NCBI RefSeq assembly: GCF_014639275.1
Contig: NZ_BMFW01000002.1
Coordinates: forward strand, 248,487 to 312,486
Direction: 5' to 3'
Origin: Arthrobacter liuii
GTDB taxonomy: Bacteria > Actinomycetota > Actinomycetes > Actinomycetales > Micrococcaceae
Length of the DNA stretch: 64,000 bases
Positions 51,934 through 60,662 of this stretch are shown piece after piece. The notes below the pieces were generated by a model. The model was not told the DNA's origin, did no database searches, and saw only the letters and a program-made list of their open reading frames with translations. The position numbers and the translations under genes are program-made. The number at the start of each line of letters is the position of its first letter. The first letter of the stretch is position 1.

Positions 51934-51950
51934 GCAAGCGTACTTACTAA
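51934..51950. promoter_or_regulatory. GCAAGCGTACTTACTAA motif
   Basis: Upstream of the TM-helix gene (minus strand). It differs from the site at 61554 in two of 17 positions and shares TACTTACTAA with 26124. G(C/T)AAG-N4-CTTAC is an imperfect inverted repeat. Confidence 0.5.
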
Positions 51951-52023
51951 TTCTTTACGGAGAGTTCGTTGCTACCGGCAGCATCCGGGCGGCACCCATC
52001 GACGGGCGCAACCGCGGGTGCCT

Positions 52024-52134
52024 GCTGGGAACACGCTGGGAATCGGGGCCTCCCCGGCTGCCCGGGTGGCGAATCGGGCTGTTGAGGGCCAGTGTTGACG
52101 GGTAGCTACCCTGCCGAGAGGACCACCATGGACA
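52024..52134 (+). repeat. Upstream region duplicated at 40947
   Basis: The intact copy of the 111-bp block (about 92% identical to 40947-41057) leading into the hemerythrin gene. It includes TTGACGGGTAGCTACCCTG, GAGAGGACC and the ATG. Confidence 0.85.
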
Positions 52135-52640
52135 TCGTTGAAGTGATTTTGAGTGACCACCACGAGCAGCGGCGCCGGTTCGCCCTGCTCGACGAGATGC
52201 ACGGGTGCGGGCCGTCCGACCTGGAAGCTGTGTGGAAGCAGCTGCGCATCCTGCTGGAAGTGCACGCCAAAGCAGAAGAGGAACTCTTCTACCCGGCGCT
52301 GATGGAATTGGGGACGGGGGCGGGCGGCAAGGATTCCGCGGGGGATGAAACCGAGGACGCGATCCACGACCACAACGAAATCCGGGACGCCATCGGTGAA
52401 GTTGCGCAACACCCGGCAGGTTCACCGGAGTGGTGGGAGGCGATGACAAAGCTGAATGAAGCCAACGGCGATCACATGGCAGAGGAAGAACGTGAAGGCC
52501 TGACCGACTTCCGTCAGCACGCTTCCCTGGAGCTGCGCCACCGCCTGGGCCTGTCGTTCGCCGTTTTCGAGTCATCCCACGCCGACGGCATCAAGCCCCA
52601 GGACATCAGCCCGGAAGAGTACGTCCGCGAGCACGAATAA
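52128..52640 (+). CDS. Hemerythrin HHE-domain protein
   Basis: The 170-residue protein has a four-helix hemerythrin-like bundle: DHHEQRRRF (first ligands), LRILLEVHAKAEEELFYPAL (His/Glu), DAIHDHNEIRDAI, and GDHMAEEEREGL. It likely binds a di-iron centre; roles in oxygen/NO sensing or iron storage are known for the family. ATG 52128 follows GAGAGGACC. Its upstream region is duplicated at 40947 next to a relic of the same gene. Confidence 0.88.
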   Translation: MDIVEVILSDHHEQRRRFALLDEMHGCGPSDLEAVWKQLRILLEVHAKAEEELFYPALMELGTGAGGKDSAGDETEDAIHDHNEIRDAIGEVAQHPAGSPEWWEAMTKLNEANGDHMAEEEREGLTDFRQHASLELRHRLGLSFAVFESSHADGIKPQDISPEEYVREHE

Positions 52641-52665
52641 GGGCCGGGCCTGATGGAGCCAGGGG

Positions 52666-53580
52666 TCAGCGTGCGATCCCTGGCTCCACCGGTTTCTTCA
52701 CCCCGGCGAGCAGGAAGACGCCGGCGACGGCAATGGCTCCTGACACGAGGAACAGGACGATTGCCAGTGCGGGTGCGGAGTCGGCCTCGCCCAGGATGGT
52801 AATCCCGATGGTGACGGCGACCAGTGGGTCGATGACGGTCAGGCCGGCCACCACGAGTTCGGGTGTCCCGCGGGTGTGGGCGTTCTGGACCAGGAAGCTG
52901 CCGGACAGGGCCGCGATGAGCAGCCCCGCCAGGCAGGTCAGGGACAGCCACTCGAAGTCGCCCTGGAACAGCCGGGCGATCACGGTCTTGGCCAGGGCTG
53001 CGACGAACCCGAAAAGGATGCCGGCGCCGGCCGTGAAGAACACCGCGCCAGCTCCGTGCCGCCATAAGGCAAAGGCCACGGCAACGCAGGCCAGCACGGC
53101 GGCGAGCACGAGGAGGATGGTGACCAGGTGCCGGTCGCTGATCTCAACGTCCTGCGCGGACAGCGCCGCCACGGTAACGAAAAGACCCACCCCGCCAACG
53201 CAGAGCCCCACCGCGGTGAGGACACGGCGTCCCGGTGGCCTACGCGTCATTCGCGCGGTCACCAGCGTCGTGACAACCAGGGCGATCGCCCCGATGGGCT
53301 GGACAACAATCAGGGGCGAGAACCGGAGGCTGGTGAGCTGGAGCAGGATCGCAGCACCGAGCATTCCGGTCCCCGCCAGCCACACCGGTTTCCGCAGGAG
53401 GGCCTGGAGGCGCCCGCCGCCCATGCTGCCGGAGGCGCGCCCGGATGCGGCAGGCTGGTCCTCCACGGCCCGGTGCTGGAACAGGGTTCCGAGGGCAAGC
53501 AGGACGGCACCGACGGCGGCGATGGGAATACCCAGCCAGTGATAGGACGTCAAAGCGGACACGGCGGCGGCCTGGATCAT
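52666..53580 (-). CDS. DMT-superfamily (EamA/NIPA-like) transporter
   Basis: The 304-residue protein has about nine to ten TM helices with DMT style: IPIAAVGAVLLALGTLFQHRAVE, RKPVWLAGTGMLGAAILLQLTSLRFSPLIVVQPIGAIALVVTTL, and in the second half PELVVAGLTVIDPLVAVTIGITILGEAD. It resembles NIPA-type Mg2+ transporters and multidrug DMT proteins; substrate cannot be decided. A short decayed copy of the second half lies near 61965-62075. Confidence 0.8.
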   Translation of the reverse strand: MIQAAAVSALTSYHWLGIPIAAVGAVLLALGTLFQHRAVEDQPAASGRASGSMGGGRLQALLRKPVWLAGTGMLGAAILLQLTSLRFSPLIVVQPIGAIALVVTTLVTARMTRRPPGRRVLTAVGLCVGGVGLFVTVAALSAQDVEISDRHLVTILLVLAAVLACVAVAFALWRHGAGAVFFTAGAGILFGFVAALAKTVIARLFQGDFEWLSLTCLAGLLIAALSGSFLVQNAHTRGTPELVVAGLTVIDPLVAVTIGITILGEADSAPALAIVLFLVSGAIAVAGVFLLAGVKKPVEPGIAR

Positions 53581-53690
53581 GCTCCGACCTTACCCAACAG
53601 GAATCCGAAGCCACGATGGAACGGGGCCAGTTTCTGGCCAAGAAGCCGGAACGCCCCTGGCGTTCACCGCCAGGGGCGTGGACCCGGAAC

Positions 53691-54458
53691 TTACCGCTGT
53701 GCGATCTTGAACAGTACCCCGGTGGGATCGGTCAGGGTTGCGATGCGTCCAAACGGGGTGTCCTCTGCAGGTTGGACCACGAGGGCTCCCATGGACGTAG
53801 CAATGTCAACGGTCGAATCGGTGTTTTCGACCGCGAAATAGGTCTGCCAGTTGGACGGCACTCCTTCCGGCAAGTAAGAGGAGGCGTCCATGATGCCGGC
53901 CCGGGCGTCATCCCCGGACCCGAGCGTGGTGTACCGGAAGTCCTCGGTATCGCTCATGACGGCGGTATCCCAGCCGAAGACGTCCTGATAGAACTTTACG
54001 GACGGCGCGTAGCTGCGGGTATGGAGTTCATGCCAGTAGGGGGTCCCAGGTTCACCCTTCGCCTGGAATCCGGTGTGGCCGCCGAACTGCCAGGCGCCAA
54101 CAGCTGCGCCGCCTGCGTCCCCGAGCATCGCCATGTGGCCCTGCTCCGGAACTTCCATGGGCGGCATGAGGATCTGTCCGCCGGCAGCCAGGGCCGCATC
54201 CGCCGTTGCCTGGATGTCCTCGACACGCAGATACGTAGTCCACGCATCCGGATATCCGGACTGGCCGTCGTTCTTCATCATTCCTGCTACGGGTGCGCCG
54301 TTGGCGAAGGCCATAACGTAGCCTCCGTATTTCTCCTGGTCGCCCTCTTCGTAGGTCCATCCGAACAGGCGGGAGTAAAATTCCCGTGACTTTCCAGGGT
54401 CGGAAGTCATTAGGTCAATCCAGCAGGGATCACCGGGGGCGATAACGGGCTTTGGCAT
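53691..54458 (-). CDS. VOC-family (glyoxalase-like) two-domain protein
   Basis: The 255-residue protein has two glyoxalase/bleomycin-resistance modules: PCWIDLMTSDPGKSREFYSRLFGWTYEEGD in the first and TPYWHELHTRSYAPSVKFYQDVFGWDTAVMSD in the second. It resembles the Streptomyces hydroxylase SgaA-type VOC proteins; catalytic role unknown. ATG 54458 follows AGGAG. Single gene. Confidence 0.87.
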   Translation of the reverse strand: MPKPVIAPGDPCWIDLMTSDPGKSREFYSRLFGWTYEEGDQEKYGGYVMAFANGAPVAGMMKNDGQSGYPDAWTTYLRVEDIQATADAALAAGGQILMPPMEVPEQGHMAMLGDAGGAAVGAWQFGGHTGFQAKGEPGTPYWHELHTRSYAPSVKFYQDVFGWDTAVMSDTEDFRYTTLGSGDDARAGIMDASSYLPEGVPSNWQTYFAVENTDSTVDIATSMGALVVQPAEDTPFGRIATLTDPTGVLFKIAQR

Positions 54459-54613
54459 GAGAACTCCTGATGTTTGCGGGTGTGGACCGGGCAAGGCCCA
54501 CCATGACGCTGCACGCCCTGAAAGCCGAGCAGCGCCGGCACGGCCAAAATTGAAGGTTCCCTCGATGGGGTGGCTGTCCGAGGACACCACGCCACACCAT
54601 GCTGCTGTGCCGG

Positions 54614-54820
54614 CTACTCCGCGAGCTTGGCGACCGAGTGCGCCCAGATGAAAAACTTGTTGGTGCCCAGATCCTTGACCGTCTTGATGTTTAGGGCTTC
54701 CTTGAGCTTCTGGGCGTCGCTTTCGGAAAGTCCCTTCAGCGCCTCCACCGGCGCATTCGCGAGGTCGTCGATGCCCTTGTCGATGTATTCCTTGTCGAAC
54801 TTCGAGTTGATTCCAGCCAT
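54614..54820 (-). CDS. Small helix-hairpin-helix-like protein, 68 residues
   Basis: ATG 54820 follows GGAGGACAGT. The product (DKGIDDLANAPVEALKGLSESDAQKLKEALNIKTVKDLGTNKFFIWAHSVAKLAE) has the L.GLSE.DA..L..ALNI.TV.DLG pattern of helix-hairpin-helix modules, with a conserved WA motif. Probably a cytoplasmic stress or DNA-binding protein; role unknown. Confidence 0.7.
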   Translation of the reverse strand: MAGINSKFDKEYIDKGIDDLANAPVEALKGLSESDAQKLKEALNIKTVKDLGTNKFFIWAHSVAKLAE

Positions 54821-54988
54821 ACTGTCCTCCTGGTGCTCGTTTGGGGCGTCATTGTGACGTGGGGCACATTCGCCATTCAACCACGCCAGCCGATATTCCG
54901 CGTTGGTTTTGATGCGGTGACCCGTAACTGCTTTGCCGTGGGCGCAGCTTGGCACCGGGGGCTGGCGGAGGACGGACCGCTGGACGAG

Positions 54989-55387
54989 TCAGCCGGCCAC
55001 TGTATCGCCGTGGCGGTGGGCAACCCGCCATGCACCGTCCTCGCGCCGGAAAACCTGTGTTGCGCGAAGCACATAGGTGCGTGGTTCGCCATCGACCGAC
55101 ACTGAGGTATGTTCCAGCGCGGCCGTATATGCCATGTCGCCCACCACGTCGCAGACAAGAAGCTCGAGCCGGTACGAGGTGCAGTTGGAGAACTGCTTGG
55201 CAAGGCTCGTGAACAGTTCGTCCAGTTCCTCCTGCCCGAAGGCACTGCGCCATGCGCCCAAGACACTCACTGGTTCCCTGCGGGACCAGAGCGCCCTGCG
55301 CGGGGCGGCATCACCGTTGTGGAGGGCCAGTTCTGCGGCGCAGAGCTCGGTCCGCACCCAGGCCAGGAAATCGTCGCGATCGCCCAT
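54989..55387 (-). CDS. SnoaL/NTF2-like protein
   Basis: The 132-residue protein has an N-terminal helix pair (FLAWVRTELCAAELALHNGDAAPRRALWSRREPVSVLGAW) followed by a beta-sheet with DVVGDMAYTAALEHTSVSVDGEPRTYVLRATQVFRREDGAWRVAHRHGD, the SnoaL-like/NTF2 fold pattern (VFR..DG.W...H.H). No specific substrate can be given. Confidence 0.82.
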   Translation of the reverse strand: MGDRDDFLAWVRTELCAAELALHNGDAAPRRALWSRREPVSVLGAWRSAFGQEELDELFTSLAKQFSNCTSYRLELLVCDVVGDMAYTAALEHTSVSVDGEPRTYVLRATQVFRREDGAWRVAHRHGDTVAG

Positions 55388-55542
55388 GTCAACAGTATGG
55401 TCCTGGCCATCCTCCTGCGGCGAGACCGGGATTGCCGATTCGATGTTTCCCCTGTTCGGGCCCGAGGCCCATTACGCAGCATTTCCGCGAATGAAGACGC
55501 ACCCCGACGATTCATCGTGGGGGTGCGTCTTATCTCCGGAAC

Positions 55543-57639
55543 CTAGAAATTGGTTTTCGTCTTCCCGCTGGTGGTAACTCCTGCGGGAAGGGCGTTTCCG
55601 GCCATGTCAGCAGGTCCAGCCGCCGTGCGATACGAGGGAATTCCTTGAGTGACAGGCGTGCTCAAATTTCCCGAGTTCGATCTGTAGGTACCCAGCTTAA
55701 TAGTGAGGATCTTGCCCGTAGCATCCAGCGTCAGGATCGAGGGAGTGCCCCCGTTGCCGTTGCCATTGGCAGCGAAGACTGCAGGGGTGGTTCCCACATA
55801 GTTCGCACCCAGGTAGAGATTTCCGGCGGGTACCACACAGGTGCCGGCAGTAAAACTGATGGTGTCGTTGTTGCCCCCGTCCGCGATCGTAGCAGTTCCG
55901 CTTAGCTCTGCCCCTGACCACCCCGCGCAAAACTTGGCTGGATCCATGGCTTCGGAGAACTCGATGGTGACAAAGTCGCCCTTGTCGAGGGAGTTGGAAG
56001 TCGAGCCAACGCCATTTTGCCCAGTCACATCGACGACGCTGGGAAGCGTGGTGTCCTTGGTGGTGGTGCCACCCGCAGTGACCGTTCCGGTGTTACCCGC
56101 GGCGTCGGCAGCGGACGCCGTATAGGTCAGGGCGCCGTCGCGCAGGCTTGAGATATCCATGGTTGTTGACCACGACGTCCCGGTGGGGTTTACCTGAGTC
56201 GTTACCGTGTTGAGGGCGGAATCACGGACGGTCACGCTCACTACAGTCCCGGCCTCAGTGGTGCCAGTGACTTTGCTGCTGCCGCTGGCGTACATCGGTG
56301 CCGTGATGCTCAGGATCGGCGCCGTAGTGTCCTTCGTGTCTGAGGCAGTAGCGGCTGAGCTGGTGTTGCCCGCCGCATCTGTAACAGTGGCCGTGTAGGT
56401 GACCGTGCCATCTTTGAGGGACCTGAGGTCCAGGTTCAGTGACCAGGAGCCGCCGTTGGCAGCGGCCGTGCCTGTGACAGCGGTGGCGGACCCCGGGCTC
56501 ATGGCGGAAACCGCCACAGTAGCCCCGGCTTCAGCGTTCCCGGAGATACGGATGGAAGCCGCGGTGGCGCTGTTCACGTAGGTCGGCACGCTCCAGGCAG
56601 ACGCCGCGGCCGGAGCCACAGTGTCCTTGGTGCTCGTCGCCGTCTTTGCGGCGCCCACGTTGCTGGCGGCGTCCGTGGCAGTGGCAGAGAACGTCACGGT
56701 CCCCTCGTTCAGACTGCTGAGGTTGAAGGTAGCGGACCAGGCACCGGTTCCGGAGGCGCTAGCGGTCGCCGGGACAGAATGCCCGGCACTGTCGCTGGCC
56801 ACCAGGCTAACCGTCGTCCCGGCTTCGGCGGTGCCGCTGATCGCTACCCCGGAAACGGTGGCCAGGGTTACATAGGTCGGAACGGTTGTGAAGGCGGGAG
56901 CAGCCGGCGCTTGGGTATCAATCCGCACCGTCTGGCTCTGGGGCGACCCGGCGTTGCCCACCTTGTCCGTCGCGAAGTAGGACACTGTGTGCGTTCCGTC
57001 GCCGCTGACCGGGACGGTGGCGACGGCCGCGTTCACCGTCTGCTGCCCGCCGCCGTCGACCGTGTAGGAAATGGAGGCGACGCCGGAACCGGACGTGCCG
57101 TCGTCGGCCGTGATGGTCACCGTAACCGGGCTGGTGTTGTTCCAGCCCGCGGTGTTGGGGGCGGGCGAGATACCCGAAACGGTGGCTACGGGGGCACTCG
57201 CATCATTGCTGGTGCCGCTGCTGCGCGGGCTTTCCGTGCCGGTCCAGAGAGCGATGGCCGGGGTGACGGTGTAGTACCAGATGCCGCCGGGCACAGCCTG
57301 TTCCGTGCAGGCGAGCGTGGTGACCGTCCCGGCGCAGCCGCCGGTGGCCGCAGTGCCAGTGCCGCCCGTGGCCGCGGAATAGCGGGTGACCGTGTAGCCG
57401 GTCGCGGAGCGACCGTTCACAGTGGTTCCGCCGGCCCAACTGACGGTCATCCCGGAATTGGCGGCCGTGACCGCAGGCCTGGAACCGGGCGAGAGCGTGT
57501 CAGCGGCGGCGGCCGCATTGCTGCTGCTGGTGGTGGCGGCCCAGAACGCGTACGCGGCGGTGCCGGTGCCGAGCAGGAGCAACAGGGCGGTGACAATCCA
57601 CGGCAGCCGTCGGGATGGGCGCAGGAACATGAGGCTCAT
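55543..57639 (-). CDS. Secreted multi-Ig-repeat protein
   Basis: The 698-residue surface protein starts at ATG 57639 (GGAGG upstream, overlapping the previous stop). The signal segment ends in GTAAYAFWAATTSSSNAAAAADTLSPG, similar to SipW substrates. It then has a fibronectin-like module, a sandwich with DDGTSGSGVASISYTVDGG, and four bacterial Ig-like repeats of about 85-95 residues (ISGTAEAGTTVSL, ISGNAEAGATVAV, VTGTTEAGTVVSV...). The C-terminal domain SLDKGDFVTIEFSEAMDPAKFC is a Big_5-like module. Last gene of a four-gene operon. It likely forms part of an adhesin or matrix. Confidence 0.85.
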   Translation of the reverse strand: MSLMFLRPSRRLPWIVTALLLLLGTGTAAYAFWAATTSSSNAAAAADTLSPGSRPAVTAANSGMTVSWAGGTTVNGRSATGYTVTRYSAATGGTGTAATGGCAGTVTTLACTEQAVPGGIWYYTVTPAIALWTGTESPRSSGTSNDASAPVATVSGISPAPNTAGWNNTSPVTVTITADDGTSGSGVASISYTVDGGGQQTVNAAVATVPVSGDGTHTVSYFATDKVGNAGSPQSQTVRIDTQAPAAPAFTTVPTYVTLATVSGVAISGTAEAGTTVSLVASDSAGHSVPATASASGTGAWSATFNLSSLNEGTVTFSATATDAASNVGAAKTATSTKDTVAPAAASAWSVPTYVNSATAASIRISGNAEAGATVAVSAMSPGSATAVTGTAAANGGSWSLNLDLRSLKDGTVTYTATVTDAAGNTSSAATASDTKDTTAPILSITAPMYASGSSKVTGTTEAGTVVSVTVRDSALNTVTTQVNPTGTSWSTTMDISSLRDGALTYTASAADAAGNTGTVTAGGTTTKDTTLPSVVDVTGQNGVGSTSNSLDKGDFVTIEFSEAMDPAKFCAGWSGAELSGTATIADGGNNDTISFTAGTCVVPAGNLYLGANYVGTTPAVFAANGNGNGGTPSILTLDATGKILTIKLGTYRSNSGNLSTPVTQGIPSYRTAAGPADMAGNALPAGVTTSGKTKTNF

Positions 57640-58139
57640 TTCCGGACCTCCGCCGTCACGGGAAGGCTGAAGGTTGCGCCCTGGCAGGCTGCGAGCGAGG
57701 TGGTATCCATGGCGGCCGCTCCCGGGAGGGTAATGAGTGCTGACGAGTTGGCGGAAACGTAGGTTGCGGGGGACAGCGGGGCTGAGGTTCCCCGGAAGCT
57801 GACACCTGTGGTGGTGCAGCCTGGATGTGCGGCGTCGGCCGTGGCGGAGCCGTTGGCGGTGACGCTGTACACCTGCACCGGGTAGGGGTTGGGGTTGGTC
57901 AGGCGGAGTACGACGTCGGCGCTGCCGCCGGGAATGAGGACTGTCTTCAGGTTGTCGCTGGCAACCAGGGCGTCGATGGTGACGGTTTGCATGGTGCCGG
58001 CGGCTGCGGACCCGGTGCCGCTGCCTGATCCCGTCCAGTAGGCGTACGCGGTTCCGGCGCCGGCGCTGGCCAGGAGCCCTGCCAGTGCCGCAGCCTTGAT
58101 GCCGCGGCCGCGCCGGGAGGTCCTTGCGGTGGTGGTCAT
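57636..58139 (-). CDS. Secreted SipW-substrate-like protein
   Basis: The 167-residue product has a hydrophobic segment ending AGTAYAYWTGSGSGTGSAAAGTMQTVTIDALVAS, similar to the signal region of the 150-residue protein at 59356, and a beta-rich domain VLRLTNPNPYPVQVYSVTANGSATADAAHPGC. It starts at ATG 58139, 1 bp after the stop of the upstream gene, and its stop overlaps the next start. It may be a fibre subunit or minor matrix protein. Confidence 0.78.
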   Translation of the reverse strand: MTTTARTSRRGRGIKAAALAGLLASAGAGTAYAYWTGSGSGTGSAAAGTMQTVTIDALVASDNLKTVLIPGGSADVVLRLTNPNPYPVQVYSVTANGSATADAAHPGCTTTGVSFRGTSAPLSPATYVSANSSALITLPGAAAMDTTSLAACQGATFSLPVTAEVRK

Positions 58140-58140
58140 C

Positions 58141-59304
58141 TCAGTTCCCCTGTCCTGATCCTGAATACGTGAGCTGGAGGGCTGCGCCTTTGCAGCCGTC
58201 CTGGTTGGCGGAGCTGTCCAGCATGCCCACCCGCGGCCAGGCCTGCTGTGCCACACCGAGCCCGGAGAGTGAGCTGGTCCCGGTGGGAACGGCGAGGGGG
58301 TAGGAGCCCCGGTACTGGGTGACCGCGAAATCCGCAGACGAGCAGGGCAGATTCCTGGCCACGGCGTCCGCGCTCCTGGTAACCCCCGCGATGGCTGCGG
58401 ACAGGTTGGTCAGGGAGAGTGGCTTACCGGTGGGGTTGCTGATCTGCAGATCCAGGCCGGCAGAGGTGCCGGGGGACAGGGTGCCGGGGACGTTGCCGGA
58501 GAGGGCGAACTGCTTGATGGTGGGATCCAGGACCAGTTGGACGTTCGCGTAGGCGTACTGTGCCGTCCCGGACGGGTCCTTTCCTGTTGCCATCAGGTAC
58601 AGGCTGGATGTTCCTTTGGGGGATCCGTCGGTGGTGGCTACCTGGAGGGTGGTGGAGTTGCCGGTGGTGGCGCTGGGCGAGAATGACGCTGTGGCACCGG
58701 CCGGCAGTCCGCCCATGACGCTGAAGTTGACGGGGCCACTGAGGTTGTTGCGGCTCAGCTGCAGCGTGTAGACGGCGGTGGCGCCCGGCGGGATGGTCAC
58801 GGAGTCCGGGGTGGCGCTTACCGAAAAGGAGGTGGAGATCTTGTAGTTCACGGTGAGGCCGGCGGTGGTGCTGCCGGAGACCTTGCCGCTGGTGCCCGTG
58901 ATGGTCAGTGAACTGGTCCCCGCCGGTGTGCCCACGCTGGTGCTGGCGTTTAGGGTGGCGGTTGCAGTGGACCCGGGGTTGAGGATGACGGACGACGGCG
59001 TGAAGGTACCGCTTGCTCCTCCCGGCAGTCCCGCGGTGGCCAGGTTGACGGCCCCGCTGAAGCCGCCGGTGGAGGTAACAGCCACCGTGTAGGAGGCTGA
59101 CTGGCCCTGCTGGACGGACTGGCTGGCAGGGGAAACCTGCACCGCTATGCCCGGTTTCGGATTGTTCGCCGCCGCGATCAGCGACCCCGCGCCCAGCAGC
59201 ATCAGCAACAGTGCCGCAACCGCTGCCTTGATGCCGGTCCACGTACGACGCCGCGGATGTCCGTCTTGGTTGTGCACCTTGTGCCCCCTTGTTCTTTGGT
59301 GCAA
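58141..59304 (-). CDS. Secreted Ig-like-domain protein
   Basis: The 387-residue product has one TM/signal segment (IKAAVAALLLMLLGAGSLIAAA) and three Ig-like modules, the first with SVQQGQSASYTVAVTSTGGFSGAVNLATAGLPGGASGTFTPSSVILNPGSTATATL, the second with SVTIPPGATAVYTLQLSRNNLSGPVNFSVMGGLPAGATASFSP. The C-terminal domain has two Cys (RNLPCSSADFAV and NQDGCKGAAL), reminiscent of the other proteins of the operon. Surface or matrix protein. Start is either at 59304 or at an internal codon. Confidence 0.8.
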   Translation of the reverse strand: MHQRTRGHKVHNQDGHPRRRTWTGIKAAVAALLLMLLGAGSLIAAANNPKPGIAVQVSPASQSVQQGQSASYTVAVTSTGGFSGAVNLATAGLPGGASGTFTPSSVILNPGSTATATLNASTSVGTPAGTSSLTITGTSGKVSGSTTAGLTVNYKISTSFSVSATPDSVTIPPGATAVYTLQLSRNNLSGPVNFSVMGGLPAGATASFSPSATTGNSTTLQVATTDGSPKGTSSLYLMATGKDPSGTAQYAYANVQLVLDPTIKQFALSGNVPGTLSPGTSAGLDLQISNPTGKPLSLTNLSAAIAGVTRSADAVARNLPCSSADFAVTQYRGSYPLAVPTGTSSLSGLGVAQQAWPRVGMLDSSANQDGCKGAALQLTYSGSGQGN

Positions 59305-59355
59305 ATGACGGCAAACCGGGGACGGACTCGCACCGCCCCCGGCCCGCTCGTTTGG

Positions 59356-59808
59356 CTAGTTGCTGGCTACGGTCACCGTGATGGTGGCGTTCTTGCAGGC
59401 GTTCTGGTCGACGGCGGTGTCATCGTTGAGAGTCAGCGTGCCGTTGCCCAGGTCAGTCTTGACAGCATTTCCAGCAACGGTGGCGGTGCCGGTGGGAGCG
59501 GTGGCGACAAACCAGCCGGGCAGGCAGTTTGCGTTGCTGGTGGTAACCACGGGCTTTGCCAGCGTCACTGGCGTGCTGCTGGTGTTAGGGTTTGTGGCCG
59601 TGTAGTTGATGTTCACGGGGCTGCCCGGAGCGACACCCGGGGCCACGGTGACATTGATGGTGATAGGGGACGTCGTGCCAGCTGCCGCACCTCCGCTACC
59701 CGAACCCGTCGTGCTCCAGTAGGCGTAAGCCGCGCCGCCGCCGACTGCGACCAGAGCGGCGGAAGCGGCGACAGCGGCGATCTTGTTTTTCTTGGTCATT
59801 TTGCGCAT
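59356..59808 (-). CDS. Secreted SipW-substrate-like protein
   Basis: First gene of the operon, ATG 59808 behind TTAGGAG. The 150-residue product has MTKKNKIAAVAASAALVAVGGGAAYAYWSTTGSGSGGAAAGTTSPITINVTV and a beta-rich end with two Cys (NANCLPGW and DQNACKNATI). The AYAYW...GSGSG..AAGT motif also occurs in the 167-residue protein two genes on, and resembles the TasA-like protein at 20466. It may be an exported fibre component. Confidence 0.78.
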   Translation of the reverse strand: MRKMTKKNKIAAVAASAALVAVGGGAAYAYWSTTGSGSGGAAAGTTSPITINVTVAPGVAPGSPVNINYTATNPNTSSTPVTLAKPVVTTSNANCLPGWFVATAPTGTATVAGNAVKTDLGNGTLTLNDDTAVDQNACKNATITVTVASN

Positions 59809-60240
59809 GGAAAGACTCCTAATGAATGTGTTGTGAGAACCCGTTCCCCCATTGGTGGCTCCATCCAGGTGCCTTTCGGTGGATCGATGGCCCAATATTC
59901 GCTGGACGGAAATGGGCGCAACAACACGTAGCGGTACCCGAATTTGTGGCGCCTCGAAAAATTGACCACCTGGATAAGCGCCCCACTACTCGTTCCGTTC
60001 GATGGCGCCTGACCTGCAGGGATACACCGAACACGCGGGAATCCAGGCCCCACTACACCAAACAAGTGGTGCGCCCACGGGTGGGGAAACGCTGCTGGGA
60101 CAGCCTCTTGGCCGCGCTCACATCGACCGGCTTTCGAGTATCCGCAACGTCAAGAAGCCGAATTTTCCCCGTCTCTTGCCCTCGGGGAACAGGTGCCGAA
60201 AGTTCCCCAAGTGCGCGCCGCCGTCGTACTAATCTGTGAT
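59809..60240. other. Upstream region of the Ig operon
   Basis: About 430 bp without a gene. It should hold the operon promoter. The only notes are a small hairpin (GGGGAAC at 60184, GTTCCCC at 60202) and a GCCGCCGTCGTACT repeat at 60217. No CTTGA-type direct repeat was seen. Confidence 0.5.
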
Positions 60241-60477
60241 TCAATACCCACATATTCCTTCCACCCCAGCGAAGAGATCGGGGCTTAACTCCTTGGCGCT
60301 GGCCGCAAAGCCGGTGGAGGACAGGAACTCCGTGATATACCTTTCCGGCGGAATGTTCTCTCGAAGGGCCAGGGCTTGCCGCCACCGGTGCATTGCCGCG
60401 CCGATGAGCTCCTGGAACTCCTCCCCGTGTGCTTTTCCGCGGGCGGCCCCGTCACCGTGGACCCGGAGCAGGCGCAC
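60241..60477 (-). pseudogene. C45 acyltransferase/peptidase (AAT-like) N-terminal fragment
   Basis: A 78-codon frame reads RVHGDGAARGKAHGEEFQELIGAAMHRWRQAL...YITEFLSSTGFAASAKELSPDLFAGVEGI and then stops. This is the beginning of an acyl-CoA:6-aminopenicillanic-acid acyltransferase-type protein (typically about 350 residues), without the Cys nucleophile and the Ntn core. It is a truncated relic. Confidence 0.6.
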
Positions 60478-60662
60478 GCCCCGGGCCGTCGGGGTAGTTG
60501 TCAGGGCTGCCCGCAGTTGCCGGATCAGGCACGTCAGGGGTGGTGAAGTTGCTTGAATTCATTCTTTCTTCCGGTCCTCCCACGAAACGCCCCCGGAAGG
60601 AGCGGGTCACTTCCGGGGGCGGGGTTCGTAGCGTCGGCGGCCTTTTGGCCTGCTTCCGGGGG

